Source: Pseudomonas fluorescens (GTDB lineage: Bacteria > Pseudomonadota > Gammaproteobacteria > Pseudomonadales > Pseudomonadaceae). From it: DNA of 64,000 nucleotides. Numbering within the stretch: the first letter of the stretch is position 1; every line of letters starts with the position of its first letter. The stretch spans positions 1 to 64,000 of the forward strand of contig NZ_CABVHK010000016.1 in the NCBI RefSeq assembly GCF_902497785.1. The letters are read 5' to 3'. The position numbers and the translations under genes are program-made. The notes below the pieces were generated by a model. It was not told the origin of the DNA and did no database searches. It worked only from the letters and a program-made list of their open reading frames with translations. Positions 8,853 through 17,112 of the stretch are shown piece after piece.

Positions 8853-10469
8853 ATGAGCCAACAGTTTCAACACGATGTTCTGGTCATTGGCAGCGGCGCT
8901 GCCGGTTTGAGCCTTGCGCTGACCCTGCCCGAGCATTTGCGCATCGCCGTTCTGAGTAAAGGCGACCTCGCCAATGGCTCGACTTTCTGGGCCCAGGGCG
9001 GCGTCGCTGCCGTACTGGATGACACCGACACCGTTGAATCACACGTCGATGACACCCTCAATGCCGGCGGCGGCCTGTGTCACGAAGACGCCGTGCGCTT
9101 CACCGTCGAGCACAGCAAAGAAGCCATTCAGTGGCTGATCGACCAGGGCGTACCCTTTACTCGCGACGAGCAATCGGGCACCGAAGACGGCGGTTTCGAG
9201 TTTCACCTGACCCGCGAAGGCGGTCATAGCCATCGACGCATCATCCACGCCGCCGATGCCACAGGCGCTGCGATTTTCAGAACCCTGCTCGACAAAGCCA
9301 GGCAACGTCCCAACATTGAACTGCTGGAACAACGGGTCGCAGTTGATCTGATCACCGAAAAACGCCTTGGCCTGGAGGGCGACCGCTGCCTCGGTGCCTA
9401 CGTCCTCAATCGCAGCACCGGGGAAGTGGACACCTACGGCGCACGCTTTGTCATCCTCGCATCCGGTGGCGCCGCCAAGGTCTACCTCTACACCAGCAAC
9501 CCCGACGGTGCTTGCGGCGACGGTATCGCCATGGCCTGGCGCTCGGGCTGTCGGGTGGCGAATCTGGAATTCAATCAGTTCCACCCGACGTGCCTGTATC
9601 ACCCGCAAGCCAAGAGTTTTTTGGTCACCGAAGCCCTTCGCGGTGAAGGCGCACACCTGAAACTGCCTAACGGCGAGCGTTTCATGCAGCGTTTCGACCC
9701 GCGCGCCGAACTCGCGCCCCGGGACATCGTCGCCCGCGCCATCGACCATGAGATGAAGCGGCTCGGTATCGACTGCGTCTATCTGGACATCAGCCACAAG
9801 CCCGCAGAGTTCATCAAGACGCACTTCCCGACGGTGTACGAGCGCTGCCTCGAATTTTCCATCGATATCACCCGACAACCGATCCCGGTGGTGCCGGCGG
9901 CACACTACACCTGCGGCGGCGTGATGGTCGATCAACAAGGTCGAACCGACGTGCCGGGTTTGTACGCCATCGGCGAAACCAGCTTCACCGGACTGCATGG
10001 CGCCAACCGCATGGCCAGCAACTCGTTGCTGGAATGCTTCGTTTACGCCCGCTCGGCGGCGGCGGACATTCTTCAACAGTTGCCGCAAGTGTCAATTCCA
10101 ATCGCCCTGCCCGTCTGGGATGCGAGCCAGGTCACCGATTCGGATGAAGACGTGATCATTGCGCACAACTGGGATGAACTGCGGCGGTTCATGTGGGACT
10201 ACGTCGGCATCGTGAGGACCAACAAGCGCCTGCAACGGGCGCAGCATCGCGTGCGCCTGCTGCTCGACGAAATCGACGAGTTCTACAGTAACTACAAGGT
10301 CAGTCGGGATTTGATCGAGCTGCGCAACCTGGCCCAGGTGGCCGAACTGATGATTCAGTCAGCCATGGAGCGCAAGGAAAGTCGCGGCCTGCATTACACC
10401 CTCGACTACCCGAACATGCTGCCGGTCGCGCTGGACACTATTCTGGTGCCGCCCACCTACGTCGACTGA
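8853..10469 (+). CDS. nadB: L-aspartate oxidase
   Basis: A 538-residue FAD enzyme that oxidises L-aspartate to iminoaspartate, the first step of de novo NAD synthesis. The N-terminal Rossmann motif VLVIGSGAAGLSLAL binds FAD. The HRRIIHAADATG and GANRMASNSLLECFVYARSAA stretches belong to the succinate-dehydrogenase flavoprotein family, and a C-terminal helical domain follows (about 430-520). Full family length. Its place divergent from algU is conserved in Pseudomonas. Confidence 0.95.
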   Translation: MSQQFQHDVLVIGSGAAGLSLALTLPEHLRIAVLSKGDLANGSTFWAQGGVAAVLDDTDTVESHVDDTLNAGGGLCHEDAVRFTVEHSKEAIQWLIDQGVPFTRDEQSGTEDGGFEFHLTREGGHSHRRIIHAADATGAAIFRTLLDKARQRPNIELLEQRVAVDLITEKRLGLEGDRCLGAYVLNRSTGEVDTYGARFVILASGGAAKVYLYTSNPDGACGDGIAMAWRSGCRVANLEFNQFHPTCLYHPQAKSFLVTEALRGEGAHLKLPNGERFMQRFDPRAELAPRDIVARAIDHEMKRLGIDCVYLDISHKPAEFIKTHFPTVYERCLEFSIDITRQPIPVVPAAHYTCGGVMVDQQGRTDVPGLYAIGETSFTGLHGANRMASNSLLECFVYARSAAADILQQLPQVSIPIALPVWDASQVTDSDEDVIIAHNWDELRRFMWDYVGIVRTNKRLQRAQHRVRLLLDEIDEFYSNYKVSRDLIELRNLAQVAELMIQSAMERKESRGLHYTLDYPNMLPVALDTILVPPTYVD

Positions 10470-10890
10470 AAGTGAGTCGAACCCGCAGGCGTCGGTGCAG
10501 ATCCGCCGCCTGCGAATCCCGTGGCACGCAAATCGCCCGGACTCGCCGCTCGCCCCGCAGGCGAAAACGCAGCACTACAATCAAGGGCAGCGCCAGACTG
10601 TCGCGCCGCAGTTGAACCGCCTGCCAACCGCCCGCCTGACTCCATAATTGCCAGCCATCTACATCGCAACGCAAACCGCGAAACGCCTGTGGGTGTGTCA
10701 GCAAAATCTGCCGCGGCAATACCCAGGCACCGTGCGCCAGACAGCACAACGCGGCGGGCAAACTGGCCCAGACGGGTAGGGAAAGAAGAAACAACGAACC
10801 CAGCGCGAACAGCTGGGCCAGCAGATACGCCGCCAGCAACTGCCGTGAGGCGTGCCAGCGGCATTCGAACGCATTACTTGGGCTGGACAC
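10438..10890 (-). CDS. ygfX: YgfX/CptA-type membrane protein
   Basis: A 150-residue protein with two transmembrane segments near the N-terminus (about 18-55) and a basic cytoplasmic C-terminal domain. This is the layout of YgfX (CptA, former DUF1434), encoded next to SdhE. In E. coli it was described as a toxin acting on MreB/FtsZ, a role that is debated. Its start overlaps the end of sdhE by 17 bases, and its end overlaps the 3' end of nadB on the other strand. Confidence 0.75.
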   Translation of the reverse strand: MSSPSNAFECRWHASRQLLAAYLLAQLFALGSLFLLSLPVWASLPAALCCLAHGAWVLPRQILLTHPQAFRGLRCDVDGWQLWSQAGGWQAVQLRRDSLALPLIVVLRFRLRGERRVRAICVPRDSQAADLHRRLRVRLTFSRRRWAAPE

Positions 10891-11128
10891 GGTCCAGGAT
10901 CATGCGGACCATGCGCTGAAGCTCGGGGTCTTCCGATTCGGCGCGTTCCATGAACCAGCCGAACATGTCCTGATCTTCGCATTCGAGCAGCCTGCGGTAG
11001 CAGTCGCGATCGACATCGTTGAGGTGCGGGTAGACCTCCTTCACGAACGGTACCAGCAACACATCAAGTTCAAGCATGCCGCGGCGGCTGTGCCAGTAGA
11101 GGCGATTCAGTTCAACATCTTCGACCAT
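10874..11128 (-). CDS. sdhE: FAD assembly factor SdhE (CptB)
   Basis: An 84-residue protein beginning MVEDVELNRLYWHSRRGMLELD. The RGMLELD motif is the family signature for flavinylation of succinate dehydrogenase. Length and sequence fit SdhE/YgfY. A longer frame upstream (to 11224) is rejected because the signature N-terminus starts at 11128. Translationally coupled to ygfX by overlap. Confidence 0.9.
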   Translation of the reverse strand: MVEDVELNRLYWHSRRGMLELDVLLVPFVKEVYPHLNDVDRDCYRRLLECEDQDMFGWFMERAESEDPELQRMVRMILDRVQPK

Positions 11129-11277
11129 GGAGCGCTCCTCAAATAGGCGGCAAGTATACAGCCCCCGGCACCCCCGAACAGTCGGCTTTGGTCGGGCACT
11201 GCCGACCTTTTGTGAACTACCCATTTCATGGGCGCGCCCTTATGATGTCTCCCAGACTCTTTACCCTGCGATGACCC

Positions 11278-12219
11278 ATGGCCGATTCCGCTTTTTTCTG
11301 CACCCTGTCTCACGAAGGCGTTCTCGCGGTCCGCGGCGCCGACGCCGGCAAATTTCTGCAAGGCCAGTTGACCTGCAACCTCAATTACCTCAGCGACACC
11401 CAGGCCAGCCTGGGCGCGCGCTGCACGCAGAAAGGCCGGATGCAGTCCAGTTTCCGCATCCTGCTGCAAGGTGACGGCGTGCTCATGGCCATGGCCACCG
11501 AGCTGCTGGAGCCGCAACTGGCAGACCTGAAAAAGTACGCAGTGTTCTCCAAGTCAAAACTGACCGATGAAAGCGCTGCCTGGGTCCGCTTCGGCGTCGA
11601 TCAGGGTGATGCCGCACTCAAGAGCCTGGGCCTTGAGCTGCCGGCAGACACCGACAGCGTTGCGCGCCATGACGGGTTGATCGCCATCCGCGTCTCGCCG
11701 CACCGCGCCGAACTCTGGGTCGCTGCCGATCAAGCCGATGTCATCAAGGGCCAACTGTCGGCCCTGCTCGCCGAGGGCGATCTCAATCAGTGGCTGCTGG
11801 GCCAGATTCGCGCCGGGATCGGTCAGGTCATGCCGCCCACCCGTGAGCTGTTCATTCCGCAGATGCTCAACCTGCAAGCCGTCGGTGGCGTGAGTTTCAA
11901 AAAGGGTTGCTATACCGGTCAGGAAATCGTCGCGCGGATGCAATACCTGGGCAAACTCAAGCGCCGCTTGTATCGCCTGTCGCTGGACGCCAGTGAATTG
12001 CCTGAGCCCGGCACACCGCTGTTTTCTCCGACCCACGGCAGTTCCATCGGTGAAGTGGTGATTGCTGCACGTGGCGAGCAACGCATTGAACTCCTGGCCG
12101 TGCTGCAAGCCGAAGCTGCAGAAGGTGGCAATGTTCATCTGGGTACGCTCGAAGGGCCGGCCCTGCATCTGCTCGACCTGCCTTATGAACTGGATCGCGA
12201 TCGCGAAATCCAGCGTTAA
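11278..12219 (+). CDS. ygfZ: folate-binding Fe-S cluster repair protein YgfZ
   Basis: A 313-residue member of the GcvT-related YgfZ family, which uses tetrahydrofolate in repair or maintenance of some Fe-S enzymes such as MiaB. The family motif KGCYTGQEIVAR is present near residue 205 with its conserved cysteine. Divergent from sdhE, a common arrangement. The 149-base gap between them carries both promoters. Confidence 0.9.
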   Translation: MADSAFFCTLSHEGVLAVRGADAGKFLQGQLTCNLNYLSDTQASLGARCTQKGRMQSSFRILLQGDGVLMAMATELLEPQLADLKKYAVFSKSKLTDESAAWVRFGVDQGDAALKSLGLELPADTDSVARHDGLIAIRVSPHRAELWVAADQADVIKGQLSALLAEGDLNQWLLGQIRAGIGQVMPPTRELFIPQMLNLQAVGGVSFKKGCYTGQEIVARMQYLGKLKRRLYRLSLDASELPEPGTPLFSPTHGSSIGEVVIAARGEQRIELLAVLQAEAAEGGNVHLGTLEGPALHLLDLPYELDRDREIQR

Positions 12220-12252
12220 AGCCGCACTTGTTGCAACACCTAGAGAAAAGAA

Positions 12253-13074
12253 ATGAGCGAGCTGGCGGATAAGGTCCAACAGGATTTGGTTGAGGCCATC
12301 GATAACGATGACCTGGTTCTGCCAACGTTACCGGAAGTGGCCCTGCAGATCCGCAAGGCCGCAGAAGACCCGGAAATCAGTGTCAGCACCCTGAGTAAAG
12401 TGATTGGCCGGGACACGGCGCTGTCGGCGCGCCTGATCAAAGTGGTCAACAGCCCGCTGCTGCGCGCGACTCAGGAAGTCACGGACTTGCATACCGCTAT
12501 CACTCGGCTGGGCGTCAACTACAGCAGCAATCTGGCCATTGGTCTGGTCATGGAGCAGATTTTTCACGCGCGCTCTGAAGTAGTGGAAAAAAAGATGCGC
12601 GATGTCTGGCGCAAGAGCCTGGAAATTGCCGGCGTCAGCTATGCGCTGTGCCGCAGCTACACGCAACTCAAACCCGATCAGGCGGCACTTGGCGGGCTCG
12701 TGCATCAGATCGGCGTGTTGCCCATTCTGACCTACGCCGAAGACCACTATGAATTGTTATCGGACGCGGTCAGCCTCAACCACGTCATTGATCAGATTCA
12801 TCCGTTGATTGGCGACAAACTGCTCAGGGTCTGGGATTTTCCGGAGATGCTGGTACAGGTTCCGGGGTTGTATCTGGACTTTAACCGGCAGTCGAAGCGG
12901 GTCGATTATGTAGACCTCATACAAGTGGCCAGCCTGTATTGCCACAAGGGCACTGACCATCCACTTGCCCGGATCGACGCATTTGATGTGCCGGCCTTCA
13001 AGAAGCTGGGGATTGATCCGGACAACGACGCAATGTGCAGGGACCTGGAAGAATCGCGCTCGATGTTCTATTGA
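12253..13074 (+). CDS. HDOD domain protein
   Basis: A 273-residue cytoplasmic protein made almost entirely of an HDOD domain (about 20-220), starting with the typical LPTLPEVALQIRKAAEDPEISVSTLSKVI type of segment. HDOD proteins are catalytically inactive relatives of HD phosphohydrolases, often linked to signalling. No second domain (GGDEF, EAL or kinase) is attached. It lies 33 bases after ygfZ on the same strand and ends at a REP pair. Confidence 0.85.
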   Translation: MSELADKVQQDLVEAIDNDDLVLPTLPEVALQIRKAAEDPEISVSTLSKVIGRDTALSARLIKVVNSPLLRATQEVTDLHTAITRLGVNYSSNLAIGLVMEQIFHARSEVVEKKMRDVWRKSLEIAGVSYALCRSYTQLKPDQAALGGLVHQIGVLPILTYAEDHYELLSDAVSLNHVIDQIHPLIGDKLLRVWDFPEMLVQVPGLYLDFNRQSKRVDYVDLIQVASLYCHKGTDHPLARIDAFDVPAFKKLGIDPDNDAMCRDLEESRSMFY

Positions 13075-13078
13075 TCAC

Positions 13079-13169
13079 TGTGGCGAGGGAGCTTGCTCCC
13101 GCTGGACTGCGCAGCAGGCCCTCTTTGGGGTCGCTTCGCAACCCAGCGGGAGCAAGCTCCCTCGCCACA
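13079..13169. repeat. REP doublet (family C, inverted pair)
   Basis: An inverted pair of TGTGGCGAGGGAGCTTGCTC units between convergent HDOD and tctE genes. The same family recurs at 19671-19802. Confidence 0.9.
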
Positions 13170-13185
13170 CTATGTATCCAGCAGC

Positions 13186-14571
13186 TTACCCCGCAATAAA
13201 ACTCACCCGCACTTTCAACCCCGCCTTCTCTCCATCATGCAAACTGATCTGGGCCAGATGCGCGCGGCAGATCTCGCCGACAATCGCCAATCCCAACCCT
13301 GACCCTGCGACCTGCTGATTACGCCGGTAGAAGCGCTCGAACACCCGATCACGTTCTTCCAGCGGAATCCCTGGACCATCGTCTTCAACCTCCAGCACTG
13401 CCGGCGCCGAGACGCGCAAGATCACATTGCCGCCGGGCGGCGTATGGGCCAGCGCGTTATCCACCAGATTGCTCAACAGCTCGTTCAACAACGTCGGCTC
13501 GCCGCGCAGCCACACCGGCTCGTCCGCTTCCAGCGCCAAGGCCACGCCGCGCTTGTGGGCCAATGGCGCCATTGCCATGCCCAACTCACGGGCCAACTGG
13601 CTCAAGTCCAGCAACTGCGCGCCACCTTCGGCGATCGCCCGGGCGCCGTTTTCGACCCGCGCCAGCGAGAGCAGTTGATTGGCCAGGTGGGTCAAACGGT
13701 CCGTGCCCTGAGCGGCGGTTTCCAGGGTGTCACGCCAGGTCTCGGGCTCTGCCGAACGCAGGCCCAGTTCCAGTCTCGCCTTGAGCGCCGCCAACGGCGT
13801 GCGCAATTCATGGGCGGCGTCGGCGATGAACTGCGCCTGCCGCTCGAACTGCCCGCGCAGACGCTCGGTAAAGTGATTGAGCGCGCGCACCAGCGGCCAC
13901 AATTCGTGCTGCACTTCCACCAGCGGCAGCGGCCGCAGATCGTCGGACTGGCGTTCTTCCACCGCGGTGCGCAAGCGTTCCAGCGGACGCAGTGCCGCAC
14001 TGACCGCGAACCAGACCATCAGCAAGGCGCCGACCGCCAGCATGCCCAATCGCAGCAGCGTATCCGCCGCCAGGCTGCGGGCCATGCTGACACGTGCCTC
14101 GTCGGTTTCCGCCACGCGGATTTCCGCCATGCCGTTCATGTTCGGTTCACTGACCGGTTTGAGCAGGCTGACCACCCGCACGTTTTGCCCCTGATACGTC
14201 GCGTTATAGAACCGCGCGAGTGCCGGATAGTCATCGGTGCGCGGCGTTCCCGGCGGCGGTGGCGGCAGGTTTTCGTAACCCGAGATGTGCTTTTGGTTGA
14301 TGTCGTTGACCAGGTAGAAAATACGTCCGGCGCTGTCATAGGCAAACGTATCGAGGGCGACGTAGGGCACGTCGGCGCTGAGGCTGCCATCGCGTTGGGA
14401 CACGCCTGCGGCGATGGTTCGCGCCGACGCCAGCAATGTCCGGTCATAGGCCGTGTCGGCGGCTTCGCGACCGTTCCAGTACGCGCTCAAACCACTGGCC
14501 AACATCAACACCACCAACAACAGCGCGAGGTTCCACAGCAACCGCCAGCGCAGGCTGCTGGGCTTATGCAT
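13186..14571 (-). CDS. tctE: sensor histidine kinase TctE
   Basis: A 461-residue inner-membrane kinase. It has a transmembrane helix (about 10-30), a periplasmic sensor domain (about 31-170), a second helix (about 173-195) followed by HAMP, HisKA with phospho-acceptor H254 in DAAHELRTPL, and HATPase with N, G1 (DDGPGIPL) and G2 boxes. TctE senses tricarboxylates and phosphorylates TctD. The ATG at 14571 is chosen because it overlaps the end of tctD by 8 bases; an in-frame ATG 30 bases upstream is less likely. Confidence 0.9.
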   Translation of the reverse strand: MHKPSSLRWRLLWNLALLLVVLMLASGLSAYWNGREAADTAYDRTLLASARTIAAGVSQRDGSLSADVPYVALDTFAYDSAGRIFYLVNDINQKHISGYENLPPPPPGTPRTDDYPALARFYNATYQGQNVRVVSLLKPVSEPNMNGMAEIRVAETDEARVSMARSLAADTLLRLGMLAVGALLMVWFAVSAALRPLERLRTAVEERQSDDLRPLPLVEVQHELWPLVRALNHFTERLRGQFERQAQFIADAAHELRTPLAALKARLELGLRSAEPETWRDTLETAAQGTDRLTHLANQLLSLARVENGARAIAEGGAQLLDLSQLARELGMAMAPLAHKRGVALALEADEPVWLRGEPTLLNELLSNLVDNALAHTPPGGNVILRVSAPAVLEVEDDGPGIPLEERDRVFERFYRRNQQVAGSGLGLAIVGEICRAHLAQISLHDGEKAGLKVRVSFIAG

Positions 14572-15235
14572 CGCGGCTTTCCAGCAAGTAGCCCAGGCCA
14601 CGGAAGGTCACGATGGCGACCGGTTGCCCGTCGAGCTTTTTGCGCAAGCGGTGGACGTAGATTTCGATGGCATCGGGGCTGGCTTCTTCGTCCAGACCGA
14701 AGACTTGTGAAGCCAGTTGCTCCTTGCTCATCACCCGACCAGGGCGGGCGATCAGCGCTTCGAGTACCGCCTGTTCGCGGGAGGTCAGGGTGAGCAGCTC
14801 TTCACCGAGGGTAAAGCGCCGGGTATCCAGATCGTACGCCAGCACGCCGCAGGTCTGCAGACGTTCACCGCCAAGCACACTGCGGCGCAGCAGGGCTTTG
14901 ACCCGGGCTTCGAGTTCGGTGAGTTCGAACGGTTTGGCCAGGTAGTCGTCGGCACCCAGGTTCAGGCCATGGACCCGATCCTTGACGTCGCTGCGGGCGG
15001 TCAGCATCAGCACCGGCAGGTTCTTGCCCCGGGCGCGCAAACGCGCCAGCACTTCGAAGCCATCCATGCGCGGCAGGCCGACATCGAGGATCGCCATGGC
15101 GTATTCCTCGCTGCTCAAGGCCAGGTCGGCAGCCACGCCGTCATGCAACACATCCACGGTCAGCCCCGTGCTCTTGAGCGCCTGGGCGACGCTGTCGGCG
15201 AGTTGCAGATGGTCTTCGACGAGCAGAACACGCAT
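14564..15235 (-). CDS. tctD: response regulator TctD (OmpR family)
   Basis: A 223-residue regulator with an N-terminal receiver (1-120, phospho-acceptor D51 in AILDVGLPRMDGF) and a C-terminal winged helix (about 125-220). It pairs with TctE and controls the divergent tctCBA tricarboxylate transporter genes. The tctDE overlap suggests translational coupling. Confidence 0.92.
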   Translation of the reverse strand: MRVLLVEDHLQLADSVAQALKSTGLTVDVLHDGVAADLALSSEEYAMAILDVGLPRMDGFEVLARLRARGKNLPVLMLTARSDVKDRVHGLNLGADDYLAKPFELTELEARVKALLRRSVLGGERLQTCGVLAYDLDTRRFTLGEELLTLTSREQAVLEALIARPGRVMSKEQLASQVFGLDEEASPDAIEIYVHRLRKKLDGQPVAIVTFRGLGYLLESRDA

Positions 15236-15616
15236 GGATCTTTACCTCATTCAGGGATGTTCGACGCCATTCTTTGGCGCGGAGTTTACAGCCGCTTCCG
15301 CCGCTGTGAAGCCCGAAAACCGTGAAAGCCCTCTGAAAGGTTAGTGAAAGGTTCGACCGTTAGAGTCGGCCCACGGATGGTTTCGACTGCTGCCATCCAA
15401 TCGTGCTTTGAAATGTAGCTCCCGAAAAACGCCTTGATGCGTTTTCGCCAATAAGAACAATAACGAGGTACTGCACCATGCTGACCCTACGGTTTTACCC
15501 TCGCCATCCCCGCCCTTTCCCATCGATTACGCTCGCCTTCGCCGAAACCGGCTGCACGGCGCAACCCTGTCGCACCTGAAACATTCCCAAAAACAATAAC
15601 TCCCGTGGAGACACAC
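15236..15616. promoter_or_regulatory. tctD-tctC divergent region
   Basis: A 381-base gap carrying the promoters of tctDE and tctCBA. Many pseudomonads have an OprD-type porin gene (opdH) at this place; none is present here. A short frame with a good ribosome site lies at 15478-15579 and is listed separately. Confidence 0.5.
15478..15579 (+). CDS. possible 33-aa leader peptide or porin-gene remnant upstream of tctC
   Basis: A 33-codon frame starts at an ATG with GAGG nine bases before it. It reads MLTLRFYPRHPRPFPS and ends in TGA. I do not recognise the product. The leader before it looks like a true mRNA 5' end, and this is where the opdH porin start would lie in related strains, so the frame could be the scar of an opdH deletion or a short leader peptide. 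It could also be chance. Confidence 0.25.
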   Translation: MLTLRFYPRHPRPFPSITLAFAETGCTAQPCRT

Positions 15617-16594
15617 ATGAATCGATCACTGCGCCGTTTCGCCCTCGCCGCCAGCTGCATGTTATTTGCCGGCCAACTGATGGCCGAGCCCAAACGCCCG
15701 GAATGCATTGCCCCCGCCTCGCCTGGCGGTGGTTTCGACCTGACCTGCAAACTGGTGCAAAGCGCGTTGGTGAATGAAAAACTGCTGAGCAAACCGATGC
15801 GCGTGACCTACATGCCCGGCGGTGTCGGCGCAGTGGCGTACAACGCGGTGGTTGCTCAACGTCCGGCCGACGCCGGTACGCTGGTGGCGTGGTCCAGCGG
15901 CTCGTTGCTGAACCTGGCCCAGGGCAAGTTCGGCCGTTTCGATGAAACCAATGTGCGCTGGCTGGCCGCCGTCGGCACCAGTTACGGCGCCATCGCGGTG
16001 AAAAGCGATTCGCCCTACAAGACTCTGGACGATCTGGTTCAAGCGCTGAAGAAAGATCCGAGCAAAGTGGTGATCGGTTCCGGCGGCACCGTCGGCAGCC
16101 AGGACTGGATGCAAACGGCGCTGATCGCCAAGGCCGCCGGGATCAACCCGCGCGACTTGCGTTACGTCGCCCTTGAGGGTGGCGGTGAAATCGCCACGGC
16201 CCTGCTTGGCGGCCACATCCAGGTCGGCAGCACCGACATCTCCGACTCCATGCCGCACATCCAGAGCGGCGACATGCGCCTGCTGGCCGTGTTCTCCGAC
16301 AAGCGTCTGGAAGAGCCGGAAATGAAAGACATCCCGACCGCCAAAGAGCAAGGCTACGACATCGTCTGGCCGGTGGTTCGCGGTTTCTACCTCGGGCCAA
16401 AAGTCAGCGATGAAGACTACGCCTGGTGGAAAGAAGCTTTCGACAAACTGCTGGCGTCCGAAGACTTCGCCAAGCTGCGCGATCAGCGTGAACTGTTCCC
16501 CTTCGCCATGACCGGCCCGGAGCTGGACACCTACGTGAAGAAGCAGGTGGCCGACTACAAAGTGCTGGCCAAAGAGTTCGGCCTGATTCAGTGA
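15617..16594 (+). CDS. tctC: tripartite tricarboxylate transporter substrate-binding protein (Bug family)
   Basis: A 325-residue periplasmic binding protein with a signal peptide (MNRSLRRFALAASCMLFAGQLMA). The Bug/TctC fold is shown by PGGGFDLTCK and the YMPGGVGAVAYNAV segment in the first half. It delivers citrate or another tricarboxylate to TctAB. The ATG at 15617 with GGAG seven bases earlier is chosen over a GTG at 15605 that lies within the ribosome site. First gene of tctCBA. Confidence 0.93.
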   Translation: MNRSLRRFALAASCMLFAGQLMAEPKRPECIAPASPGGGFDLTCKLVQSALVNEKLLSKPMRVTYMPGGVGAVAYNAVVAQRPADAGTLVAWSSGSLLNLAQGKFGRFDETNVRWLAAVGTSYGAIAVKSDSPYKTLDDLVQALKKDPSKVVIGSGGTVGSQDWMQTALIAKAAGINPRDLRYVALEGGGEIATALLGGHIQVGSTDISDSMPHIQSGDMRLLAVFSDKRLEEPEMKDIPTAKEQGYDIVWPVVRGFYLGPKVSDEDYAWWKEAFDKLLASEDFAKLRDQRELFPFAMTGPELDTYVKKQVADYKVLAKEFGLIQ

Positions 16595-16652
16595 TCGCCT
16601 CTGTCTAGCGGCTGCGGCCCCGTTTGGCGGGGTCGCGGCACAGGAGTTTTCC

Positions 16653-17111
16653 ATGCTCTTACAACGTATTTTCGCTTCGGTGCTGTTGCTGGCCTGTGTG
16701 GGTCTGGCGCTGATGGCGTGGCCGTATCAAGCGGCTTTTTCCTACGAACCGGTTGGCCCCCGCGCCTTTCCACTACTGATGCTCTCTTTGATGGGCGTGG
16801 CGCTGTTGTACATGGTATTTCGCCCCGCACCGATCAAACACGACCCCGACGAACCGCCGATGGACCGCGAAACTCTGACCAAAATCGGTGTCTGCGTGGT
16901 GTTGCTGCTGGTGTTCGCGGGCACCTTTGAACCGCTCGGGTTCATTGTCGCGAGCATCCTGATCGGGATCCCGATGGCTCGCTTGTACGGCGGCCGCTGG
17001 CTGCCCAGCGTGGTGATCATCAGTCTGATGGCGATCGGACTTTATCTGTTGTTCGACAAAGTGATGGACGTGCCACTGCCCTTGGGCGTGCTCGACGTTC
17101 TGGAGAACTGA
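16653..17111 (+). CDS. tctB: tripartite tricarboxylate transporter small membrane subunit
   Basis: A 152-residue protein with four hydrophobic segments (about 5-25, 38-55, 78-100, 115-135), as in TctB. It forms the membrane complex with TctA. CAGGAG ribosome site upstream; one base separates its stop from tctA. Confidence 0.92.
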   Translation: MLLQRIFASVLLLACVGLALMAWPYQAAFSYEPVGPRAFPLLMLSLMGVALLYMVFRPAPIKHDPDEPPMDRETLTKIGVCVVLLLVFAGTFEPLGFIVASILIGIPMARLYGGRWLPSVVIISLMAIGLYLLFDKVMDVPLPLGVLDVLEN

Positions 17112-17112
17112 C

